Assembly: GCF_000733945.1 (NCBI RefSeq)
Contig: NZ_JPOL01000002.1
Coordinates: forward strand, 1,179,001 to 1,243,000
Reading direction: 5' to 3'
DNA: 64,000 nucleotides
DNA from: Flavimarina sp. Hel_I_48
Lineage (GTDB): Bacteria; Bacteroidota; Bacteroidia; Flavobacteriales; Flavobacteriaceae
The translations under genes were made by a program, and so were the position numbers. Every line of letters begins with the position of its first letter. Position 1 is the first letter of the stretch. Shown piece after piece: positions 9,680 through 17,382 of this stretch. The notes under the pieces were generated by a model. The model did no database searches. It was given only the letters and a program-made list of their open reading frames with translations, and was not told where the DNA came from.

Positions 9680-11082
9680 TAGAAATTGAAGTATTGCTTA
9701 GCATTTGAATAGCAAATATTGCTAATGGTCTGACCTACCAGTTCCATATCACCTGGCAACTCTCCGCTAGCCATATCCCTACCAAATAAATTACAAAGAA
9801 CCCTACGGAAATATTCATGCCTTGGGAAAGAAAGAAAACTTCTGGAATCTGTGAGCATACCTACAAAACAGCTTATGATCCCCATACTTGAAAGCGTATT
9901 AAGTTGGTTTTCCATACCATTTTTCTGATCTAAAAACCACCATCCAGAACCCCACTGTACTTTACCTTTTATGCTACCATCATTAAAATTACCTATCATG
10001 GTCGCGAAGATGGCATTATCTGCCGGGTTTAAGTTGTATAATATGGTTTTGGGGAGTTTATCTTTTACGTCTAATGCGTTTAAGAATGCAGATAATGATT
10101 CTGCCTGCGGGTAATCTGCGATAGAATCCCAGCCTGTATCTGGGCCTATTTTAGCAAGCATTCTCTTGTTATTGTTACGCAAAGCACCGAGATGAAACTG
10201 CTGCACCCACTCTCTTTTATGGTAGTTTTCTCCTAAAAATAACAATATAGCCGTTTTGAATTGGTCAATCTCTTTTATGGAAAGGGGATTATTGTTCCTC
10301 CTTTTTTCAAAAATTGCATTTATATCAGCATCATTGAATTCTTCAAAAGAAATAGAATTTAGACCATGATCACACAATTTACAGCCATTGTCATCAAAGT
10401 AATCGATACGTTTTACCAAAGCGTCCTTGAGCCGTTGAAAAGAATCGATACTTAGTCCTGCTGCATCTCCCAACGCATTCAGGTAATCCAAATAGTTTTC
10501 AGCTTCAATCAAAATCGCTTTATCTGGTCTAAACGCCGTACTTACTTTTACACCAAAATCCATTGAACTCATTTGCTTGTGATATTTGAGCGCATCAGTA
10601 GGATCTTCCGTTGTGCAGAGTGTCTTGACGTTCATTTTGGTCAATAAGCCCCGGCATGAATTTTCTGGTTGCTGTAGCTGTGCGTTCACATTCTCATAGA
10701 TACCAGGTGCGGACTTCTCCGTCAACAACTCATCAATACCAAAATAACGTTTGAGCTCCAGGTGGGTCCAGTGGAATAGCGGGTTGCGCAACGTATGGGG
10801 TACCGTTTTTGCCCAGGCCTCAAATTTTTCTTTGTCACTTGCGTCTCCAGTTATAAACTTTTCATTTACACCCATTGTGCGCATGGCGCGCCATTTGTAA
10901 TGATCTCCCGCAATCCAAACCTGTGAAATATTATCAAAAACGCGGTCTTCCGCTATTTCCTTAGGGGGTAAATGATTGTGATAGTCAATTATAGGCTGTT
11001 CTTTTGCATAGGTATGATACAATTCTTCCGCGAAATTATTCTGCAGTAAAAAGTTATCAGTTATAAAACTCGTCTTACTCAT
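9679..11082 (-). CDS. uxaC: glucuronate/galacturonate isomerase
   Basis: UxaC isomerises D-galacturonate to D-tagaturonate and D-glucuronate to D-fructuronate. The 467-residue protein is a metal-dependent amidohydrolase-superfamily TIM barrel. The metal-binding HxH is visible in DYHNHLPP (H35, H37), and the typical TDSRSFLSFPRHEYFRR stretch lies near the C-terminus. The length is standard for the family. It is the first enzyme for saturated uronates in this operon, and its stop overlaps the kdgK start by one base. Confidence 0.96.
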   Translation of the reverse strand: MSKTSFITDNFLLQNNFAEELYHTYAKEQPIIDYHNHLPPKEIAEDRVFDNISQVWIAGDHYKWRAMRTMGVNEKFITGDASDKEKFEAWAKTVPHTLRNPLFHWTHLELKRYFGIDELLTEKSAPGIYENVNAQLQQPENSCRGLLTKMNVKTLCTTEDPTDALKYHKQMSSMDFGVKVSTAFRPDKAILIEAENYLDYLNALGDAAGLSIDSFQRLKDALVKRIDYFDDNGCKLCDHGLNSISFEEFNDADINAIFEKRRNNNPLSIKEIDQFKTAILLFLGENYHKREWVQQFHLGALRNNNKRMLAKIGPDTGWDSIADYPQAESLSAFLNALDVKDKLPKTILYNLNPADNAIFATMIGNFNDGSIKGKVQWGSGWWFLDQKNGMENQLNTLSSMGIISCFVGMLTDSRSFLSFPRHEYFRRVLCNLFGRDMASGELPGDMELVGQTISNICYSNAKQYFNF

Positions 11083-11197
11083 TCTGTATTTTTTTCGTTT
11101 AAGGTTGCTGATCTTCTCCTTAGAGGTACATATAACATTTCATGAAAAATACCGATAATTACTATCAGTGCAAAGTGCATTATAATATTTACATATA

Positions 11198-11965
11198 TTA
11201 TCTGCCCATCCAGCCACCGTCCACAGTCATAACCGTACCGCTCATATAGTCACTTGCCGCGGAAGCTAAAAAGACAATAGGCCCTTTAAAATCATTCGGC
11301 TCACCCCATCTACCAGCTGGGATGCGTTCTAAAATAGCCTCGCTGCGCTCCGGATTATCCTGTAACGCCTGCGTATTATCTGTTGCAATATAACCGGGAG
11401 CAATGGCATTAACCTGAACTCCCTTAGCGGCCCATTCATTAGAAAGCGCCATTGTCAACTGGCCTATGGCACCTTTTGATGCGGCATAACCAGGTACGGT
11501 GACACCTCCTTGGAAAGTAAGTAAAGATGCGGTAAAAATCACCTTACCACTGCCACGTTTAAGCATCTCTTTACCAAATTCCCTACTTAGGATGAACTGC
11601 GCATTTTGATTGACCTCAATAACTTTGTCCCAATATTCATCAGAATGTTCTGCCGCAGGTTGGCGTAAGATAGTGCCTGCATTATTAACCAGGATATCAA
11701 TCCTTGGGTTTTCTTCCTTCACCTTTTTTATAAAGGCATAAAGCCCTTTACGGTCTGAGAAATCACAAGAATACCCTTTAAATTTCCCCCCTGCCTTTTG
11801 AACACTTTTTTCTATATCGGACCCCTCTGATTCTAAGGTAGCCGAAACGCCTATAATATTAGCACCAGCCTCTGCCAGCGCCTCTGCCATTGCAAAGCCT
11901 ATACCTCGCTTACAACCAGAAACCAATGCTGTTTTTCCTTGTAAACTAAATAAATTACCTGACAT
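11198..11965 (-). CDS. kduD: 2-dehydro-3-deoxy-D-gluconate 5-dehydrogenase (SDR family)
   Basis: KduD reduces 2,5-diketo-3-deoxygluconate (DKII) to KDG with NAD(P)H. The 255-residue classical short-chain dehydrogenase has the cofactor motif GCKRGIG (17-23), NNAG (94-97) and the catalytic Ser147-Tyr160-Lys164 (YAASK). The C-terminus MTVDGGWMGR is typical of KduD. The start is 6 nt after kduI, the preceding enzyme. The alternative name 2-deoxy-D-gluconate 3-dehydrogenase applies to the same family, but the pairing with kduI decides. Confidence 0.94.
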   Translation of the reverse strand: MSGNLFSLQGKTALVSGCKRGIGFAMAEALAEAGANIIGVSATLESEGSDIEKSVQKAGGKFKGYSCDFSDRKGLYAFIKKVKEENPRIDILVNNAGTILRQPAAEHSDEYWDKVIEVNQNAQFILSREFGKEMLKRGSGKVIFTASLLTFQGGVTVPGYAASKGAIGQLTMALSNEWAAKGVQVNAIAPGYIATDNTQALQDNPERSEAILERIPAGRWGEPNDFKGPIVFLASAASDYMSGTVMTVDGGWMGR

Positions 11966-11971
11966 AATACT

Positions 11972-12808
11972 TTATTTAAGTTCGTGAGGTTGTACGCCAT
12001 CCATATCTCCATAATCAAGATTTTCACCCGCCATACCCCAAATAAAGGTGTAATTAGAAGTCCCGGCACCTGAGTGTATTGACCATTCCGGTGAGATTAC
12101 CGCCTGATGATTTTGCATAAAAATATGTCGCGTTTCATCGGGCTGTCCCATAAAATGGCTAATAGTTTGCCCATCTTCAAGATCAAAGTAGAAGTATACT
12201 TCCATACGGCGGCTGTGTGTGTGCGGGGGCATTGTGTTCCATACATTGCCATCTTTTAATTCAGTCATGCCCATTTGCAATTGACATGTATCAATAACGC
12301 TGTTGACCAGTAATTTATTAATGGTACGTTTGTTTGAAAACTTACTATCACCAAGCTCAACAACCTCAGCCTCATTCTTGGTTACTTTTTTCGTATCATA
12401 CTCTTTATGGGCCGGGGCAGAGTTTATATAAAAATATGGTTGCTCCCCATCTGTCGCTTCAAAGAACACTTCTCTTTTGCCCCTGCCTACATACAATGCC
12501 TCTTTGCGACCCAATTCATACGTTTCTCCATCTACGGTAACCTTGCCTCTACCTCCTACATTGATAATGCCCAATTCACGACGCTGAAGAAAGTAGTCTG
12601 CTTTAAAAGCATCAATAGGCTCCAACTTCAATTTTTTATCTACCGGAAAAGCACCACCAGCAATGTACCTATCATACATTGTATAAGTAAAGTTGATTTC
12701 GTCTTTTTTAAATAGTTCCGGTATCAAGAAATGATCACGCAATTCCTGTGTATTATAACTCTTGACATCGTTAGGATGGTGTGCATATCTAAATTCTGAA
12801 TGTGTCAT
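11972..12808 (-). CDS. kduI: 5-keto-4-deoxyuronate isomerase (DKI isomerase)
   Basis: KduI isomerises 5-keto-4-deoxyuronate, the spontaneous product of unsaturated uronates released by polysaccharide lyases, to DKII. The 278-residue cupin has the complete zinc site His196, His198 (PPHTHSRR), Glu203 (MEVYFYF) and His245 (SIHSG), at the numbering known for E. coli KduI. It is the promoter-proximal gene of the uronate operon, with the operator 12842-12857 just upstream. Its presence implies that the organism makes lyases elsewhere, as none are in this window. Confidence 0.96.
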   Translation of the reverse strand: MTHSEFRYAHHPNDVKSYNTQELRDHFLIPELFKKDEINFTYTMYDRYIAGGAFPVDKKLKLEPIDAFKADYFLQRRELGIINVGGRGKVTVDGETYELGRKEALYVGRGKREVFFEATDGEQPYFYINSAPAHKEYDTKKVTKNEAEVVELGDSKFSNKRTINKLLVNSVIDTCQLQMGMTELKDGNVWNTMPPHTHSRRMEVYFYFDLEDGQTISHFMGQPDETRHIFMQNHQAVISPEWSIHSGAGTSNYTFIWGMAGENLDYGDMDGVQPHELK

Positions 12809-12841
12809 ATTAAATTAAAATTTACGGTTTTGATCGATTGA

Positions 12842-12857
12842 GTGTAATCGATTACAC
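12842..12857. promoter_or_regulatory. LacI/GalR-type operator in front of kduI
   Basis: GTGTAATCGATTACAC is a perfect 16-bp palindrome with the central CG step typical of LacI/GalR operators. It abuts the predicted kduI -7 element and covers the expected start point, the position expected for a repressor. A weaker core, TGATCGATTG, lies 14 bp away (centre to centre) at 12831-12840 on the gene side. The likely binding protein is the regulator at 1-813 (inference). Confidence 0.7.
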
Positions 12858-12887
12858 GAATATAGTGGAATTTGTCTAAAAAGCCAA
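12857..12887 (-). promoter_or_regulatory. predicted promoter of the uronate operon
   Basis: Read on the minus strand, TTG at 12887-12885, a 20-nt spacer and TATATTCG at 12864-12857 match the Bacteroidota pattern TTTG-N19-TAnnTTTG in all but a few positions. The first base of the operator overlaps the last base of the -7 element. The -33 box lies inside the terminator stem 12878-12912. Confidence 0.5.
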
Positions 12888-12912
12888 TATTTAGGTATGA
12901 AATTGGCTTTTT
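12878..12912 (-). terminator. inverted repeat, probable terminator of the usp gene
   Basis: AAAAAGCCAAT and ATTGGCTTTTT form a perfect 11-bp stem around a 13-nt loop, with T-rich ends on both strands. It lies about 150 bp after the universal stress protein gene and before the kduI promoter, so it would insulate the uronate operon from read-through. Confidence 0.55.
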
Positions 12913-13065
12913 GAAGAAATAAAAAATAGAAATTAATATGCTGTTTTATAACATCATTGTTCAATAGTCTTATATAGCAAGAACTATTGAAGCACTACCC
13001 GCCCATCTAATGAATGGCTTTGATTTAAATAAATGTAAAAGCACTGAGATAACAGAAAAGAAGTG

Positions 13066-13536
13066 TTATTGATCGTTGTTTTCTTTTTTCACTGGAACTA
13101 TCAGTAGTGGAATTTTTGTATGTTTCACAATGTTTACCGCAGTATTTCCCATTAACATATTTTCTAAAAAACCACGACCATGCGTTCCCAGCACCAGTAG
13201 ATCAGCCCCCCATGCTTCCGCATATTCAAGTATCGCTTCAGAAACTTCGCCTTCAATCACGCTACTTTCCACATTTGGATCCCCCAGATCTGAAACCACT
13301 GTATCAAGATATTTTTGAGATGTTTCCCTTAGATCCTCTAAAACATTCACATTCGTGATCGTATTAAAACCATCATAGCCCATCATAGAATCGTGAGCAT
13401 CCATATAATAAACCGCATCAGATACTACATGTATAATAGACACTTTAGCTCCAAGAGCCAGAGAATACTCGTAACCTGTTTTTAAAACCTGTTCTGAAGT
13501 GGGACTGTAATCTAACGCAATACATATTTTTCTCAT
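13066..13536 (-). CDS. universal stress protein, UspA family
   Basis: This 156-residue single-domain Usp opens with the typical MRKICIALDYSPTSEQVL and ends with KIPLLIVPVKK. The ATP-binding loop GTHGRGFLENMLMGN follows the G-x2-G-x9-G pattern, with Asn in place of the usual Ser/Thr after the last glycine, so nucleotide binding is likely but not certain. It is a monocistronic gene between the uronate and the keto-sugar loci. No specific role can be inferred from the neighbours. Confidence 0.88.
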   Translation of the reverse strand: MRKICIALDYSPTSEQVLKTGYEYSLALGAKVSIIHVVSDAVYYMDAHDSMMGYDGFNTITNVNVLEDLRETSQKYLDTVVSDLGDPNVESSVIEGEVSEAILEYAEAWGADLLVLGTHGRGFLENMLMGNTAVNIVKHTKIPLLIVPVKKENNDQ

Positions 13537-13679
13537 AATTGAATTATTAGGATTTGGAAATGCATTAATAATATCATTCCTATTAATACAGTTTTTAAAA
13601 ATTTGAACTTAATAGCGATAATTAAAACCATTGCTAAAATCAATACATTGAAGTTTCTAAATTACTAAAGGAAACCCAT

Positions 13680-13717
13680 AAAAAAATCGGAATTAGATAA
13701 AAATCATCCAATCCCGA
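13680..13717 (-). terminator. intrinsic terminator after the ThuA/cytochrome fusion gene
   Basis: On the minus strand TCGGGATT and AATTCCGA form an 8-bp stem (one G-U pair) with a 15-nt loop, followed by seven T. It lies 30 nt after the stop of the large gene at 13747. Confidence 0.65.
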
Positions 13718-13746
13718 CTATAGTTTATAGTTAATACTCTTTTGTA

Positions 13747-16700
13747 TTAATTGCCTTTAAAGTTAATGGCTAATACGGCATAAGAAGGTGATTTTACAGC
13801 TTCCGTTGTAGGAAGATAAGTGAAATACAATTTATGAAACTCTTCTCCATCAATTTTTTCTAAAGGAATATCAATACTACCGTTGGTCTGAGCTGTTCCT
13901 GGTTTTTTCATCGTTCCCATTCCTATAACTTTTCCATTCTCTGAATCCAAATGCACCTCGTAACGCAAAGAGGAGTTCATTTCCTCTCGCCAGGAGACGT
14001 TCAATGAAACATTGCGCACACCGGTTAAATCTATATCGGGCAATGCAAACCACCCCTGCTTTTGTGGTGCAATAAGCATTTTATTCCCGTTATATTCTAT
14101 TTGTGAAAAACCATCCTTCTCCATATCTTCATTGATCTTTAACATGCTACCAGGCAGAACCTTCTGCGCGGTACCAGTCAAAGGTCTACTTGAGGATGAG
14201 CCCTTATCTGTATAGCTGGCAACTAAGACCATTGTTTTACCTGCATCAGCATCCTTGGGAGTTATTGTTCCTGTACGCGGTAAAGACTTTTTCTTTACTG
14301 TATTATCTGACAATGAAACTATATAAGAAACAATCTGTTTAGTTTCAGCATCTGTAAGGGTAGGATGTGCAGGCATCATAACTTCGCCCCAGGCACCGGC
14401 GCCACCAGCCATAATCTTTTTGGTCAAATAGCTAAATACATTTTCATCGTTCTTGTATCTTTCTGCAACCTGATTGTAAGAAGGTCCTATAGATTTCTCA
14501 CCAACCTTATGACAGCTACGGCAATCTAATGTTTCTGTAAGCGTTTTGCCCATGATTGAGGCATCTCCTTCTTGGTGGCCGCGCGCTATGGAAGCACCAT
14601 CCATTCCCTCCATGTAATCTACAGATACAAATATATTTTCTTCATTTATCGCTGTACCGTCTTCTACATCCTCGACCAATATTTCATAGTCTAATGGTAC
14701 GCCTGGCATAAAGAAAGCCTTGTTGCCCCTATTGATTTTAATAGATACTTCAGGACGTGTATTGCCAGCAACCACTGAAACCGTTTCGCTGATGGCATTA
14801 GCTTTTTTATCATCCCTAACCTCTACGGAAACAGTATAGCTACCAGCATCTTTGAAAGTATATTCAATCTGAGGTTCTGTTGTTTCCTTTGTTTCATTTT
14901 CACCTAAATGCCAAACATACGTAAGAGCATCTTTCTCCCTATCCCTTGCTGTCACACTGGCTTTGATTTGAAGGGGAAGACCACCTGAGGTCTTATCAAC
15001 TTTAAGATCACTTACCAATGGAGGTCTGTTACCCCCGTTATATTCTATGCGCGCAAGACCAGAATCATCATTTTTTGAAAACCATCCGCTACCATATTCG
15101 AGAAGATAAATCCTTCCATCTGGCGCTACTTCCATATCTATTAGAGAATTCAGTTTTACATTCGCCGCAAATGGCTCCATCTTATTAAAATCGCCATTAG
15201 GGAAAAAGCTTGCCGCCATCATCCAACCCCGCATCCAATCGTAAATGATAACCTTACCATCAAAATAGGACGGAAGTGCGTTTTCCTTTGGAAACATATC
15301 AGAATAATACACAGGTCCTGCCATGGCATTTCTTCCTCCCTGTCCTACCTGTGGAAATTCGCCTGTCGCATCATAGGGATAAAATACATAAGCAGGCTGA
15401 GCAGGTGGTAATTCCGTTAACCCTGTATTGTTCTTGGAATTGTTCATGGGATGCTCTGGATCATAAAGTTCACCGCTTTCACCAGTAGCATAATCATATT
15501 CGCGATAAGGCTTGTTATCTGCAATCACCAGTGGCCATCCAAAATTACCGGCTTTTTGCGCCTGGTTCATCTCATCATAACCTTTGGGACCACGTGTAGC
15601 CAAACTATCTTCATTAGCATCTGGTCCTACTTCCCCCCAGTATAAATTGCTATTCTTCTGATCTACAGAAATACGGTATGGATTACGGTGTCCCATTGTG
15701 TAAATTTCGGGCCTTGTTTTCTCAGTACCTTTCTTGAAGAGGTTACCCTCTGGAATATCGTAACTGCCATCTTCATTAATTTTTAACCTAAGGATTTTAC
15801 CGCGCAAATCATTTGTATTTGCAGAAGACCTTCTGGCATCAAATTGCTTGTGATCTGGTGTATCATTCAGTGGCGCAAAACCATTGTTAACGTAATCTGC
15901 TTCTTTTTCATTAAAAGGAGTGGAGTTATCACCTGTTGATAGATACAATAGCCCATCTGGTCCAAAAGCTATAGAGCCTCCGGTATGGCAACAAATTTCA
16001 CGCTGCGTATCAATTTCAATAATTATCTGTTCTGTTTCTTTCTTGAGTTCATCATTTTCAAATTTAAAACGGGAAAGCCTATTGATCCATTGATCACCAG
16101 TAGGCGCATAATACATGTATATCCAGTGGTTTTTTTCAAAATCAGGGTCTTTTTGAAGCCCCATGATCCCCTCTTCAGCATTTACACCTGGAGTATTTAG
16201 CGTTTTATGGTAAACATCAAGAAAACCTACCTGGCTGATCTTTTTTGTCTCATCTTTATACAACATCAACTCTCCCCTACGCTGCGCTACAAGCACATCA
16301 TAATTAGGAAGTATAGTCATTTCAGTTGGTTCAAAGAATTCACCTTGCGAAAGTTGATTCTTAGTAAATCGATCTGCATCTGGCGGGATTTGAGTTACAG
16401 CCTTATCATAATTAAGCTTTTCATTATCGCCCATTGCATATTTTATACCACCCATAAGGTGCTTGAGGTAATTGGGATCTACAAAACTCTCATCAGTATG
16501 ACCTAGTTCTGTATAAAAGGACCTTCCACCGTCATATTCATGATACCAGCTCATGGGATGATAAGCACCATTTGTACCTCCATCATAGGATTTCTCATCA
16601 ATTTCCAACAAAACATTAATATCTGGATTGATTTTTTTAAAATTATAGAGTTCATCTGTTCTTTGCCAGATAGAATCCTTGAGAAATTCCGTTGCGGGGA

Positions 16701-17154
16701 AATCAGTGTTTTTTACTTTGAAATCAGCCTTTTGTATTGCAGGATGACTCGTGAAATATGCCCCCACTAGTTTACCATACCAGTTCCAGTCATATTCTGT
16801 ATCTGTAGCTGCATGAACACCTACAAAACCACCACCAGCTTGAATATAACGTTCAAAACCAGCTTCTTCGCTGGCATCCAGTACATTTCCAGTAGTGCTT
16901 AAGAAAATGATCGCAGCATACTTATTAAGGCTATCTGATGAAAAAACAGCTGCATTTTCTGTTGCATCTACCTTAAAATTATTTTCTGCACCTAATTTCT
17001 GAATGGCTGCAATACCTTTAGGGATCGAAGCGTGACGAAAACCTGCAGTTTTAGAGAATACTAATACCTGGGGATCGCCCTCCCTTTTATCACTTCCGCA
17101 CCCGAAAAAAACGAGCAGGGAAATAAGGGTAATAAGTAAAAAACTTCTTTTCAT
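13747..17154 (-). CDS. multidomain lipoprotein: ThuA-like, sorbosone-dehydrogenase-like, PKD, cytochrome c
   Basis: This is an 1135-residue exported protein with a lipobox (VFFGC, Cys19). In order it shows: a ThuA-like (trehalose-utilisation, class I glutamine-amidotransferase-like) domain at about 25-240 with GGGFVGVHAATD; a six-bladed glucose/sorbosone-dehydrogenase-like propeller at about 255-690; a PKD domain at about 700-800; a cytochrome c domain with the haem motif CRSCH near 880 and a downstream MMPAHPTL that can supply the Met ligand; and a C-terminal beta-rich domain resembling carbohydrate-binding modules. The architecture recurs in Bacteroidota and Planctomycetes. I infer periplasmic oxidation of a sugar with electrons passing to the haem. 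The true substrate and cofactor are unknown. Confidence 0.85.
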   Translation of the reverse strand: MKRSFLLITLISLLVFFGCGSDKREGDPQVLVFSKTAGFRHASIPKGIAAIQKLGAENNFKVDATENAAVFSSDSLNKYAAIIFLSTTGNVLDASEEAGFERYIQAGGGFVGVHAATDTEYDWNWYGKLVGAYFTSHPAIQKADFKVKNTDFPATEFLKDSIWQRTDELYNFKKINPDINVLLEIDEKSYDGGTNGAYHPMSWYHEYDGGRSFYTELGHTDESFVDPNYLKHLMGGIKYAMGDNEKLNYDKAVTQIPPDADRFTKNQLSQGEFFEPTEMTILPNYDVLVAQRRGELMLYKDETKKISQVGFLDVYHKTLNTPGVNAEEGIMGLQKDPDFEKNHWIYMYYAPTGDQWINRLSRFKFENDELKKETEQIIIEIDTQREICCHTGGSIAFGPDGLLYLSTGDNSTPFNEKEADYVNNGFAPLNDTPDHKQFDARRSSANTNDLRGKILRLKINEDGSYDIPEGNLFKKGTEKTRPEIYTMGHRNPYRISVDQKNSNLYWGEVGPDANEDSLATRGPKGYDEMNQAQKAGNFGWPLVIADNKPYREYDYATGESGELYDPEHPMNNSKNNTGLTELPPAQPAYVFYPYDATGEFPQVGQGGRNAMAGPVYYSDMFPKENALPSYFDGKVIIYDWMRGWMMAASFFPNGDFNKMEPFAANVKLNSLIDMEVAPDGRIYLLEYGSGWFSKNDDSGLARIEYNGGNRPPLVSDLKVDKTSGGLPLQIKASVTARDREKDALTYVWHLGENETKETTEPQIEYTFKDAGSYTVSVEVRDDKKANAISETVSVVAGNTRPEVSIKINRGNKAFFMPGVPLDYEILVEDVEDGTAINEENIFVSVDYMEGMDGASIARGHQEGDASIMGKTLTETLDCRSCHKVGEKSIGPSYNQVAERYKNDENVFSYLTKKIMAGGAGAWGEVMMPAHPTLTDAETKQIVSYIVSLSDNTVKKKSLPRTGTITPKDADAGKTMVLVASYTDKGSSSSRPLTGTAQKVLPGSMLKINEDMEKDGFSQIEYNGNKMLIAPQKQGWFALPDIDLTGVRNVSLNVSWREEMNSSLRYEVHLDSENGKVIGMGTMKKPGTAQTNGSIDIPLEKIDGEEFHKLYFTYLPTTEAVKSPSYAVLAINFKGN

Positions 17155-17339
17155 ATGATGTTACTAAAAATTAACTATTTCGTTATAAGTGTCGAAAATA
17201 CGATTTATTTAAAAATCGATTCCTCTTTTAACCAGTATATTTATTTAATATGGACTTTTATTAACAAATATCAACAAATGAGTCAGACTGAATAACAATT
17301 TCTTAATTATACTTATTTATGAGAACGAAACGGTCTAAC

Positions 17340-17368
17340 AAAAACTACACTAAATTCAGTTGTAGTTT
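17340..17368 (-). terminator. probable weak terminator between the two cytochrome-fusion genes
   Basis: On the minus strand AAACTACA and TGTAGTTT form an 8-bp stem with an 11-nt loop followed by five T, starting about 15 nt after the stop at 17383. AT-rich and short, so termination may be partial. Confidence 0.4.
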
Positions 17369-17382
17369 AAAGATTCGAGCAA

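Noticed and set aside
17201..17218. Inverted repeat CGATTT/AAATCG before the ThuA fusion gene as a LacI operator.
   Set aside because: The arms are short, AT-rich and do not match either operator motif found elsewhere in the window.
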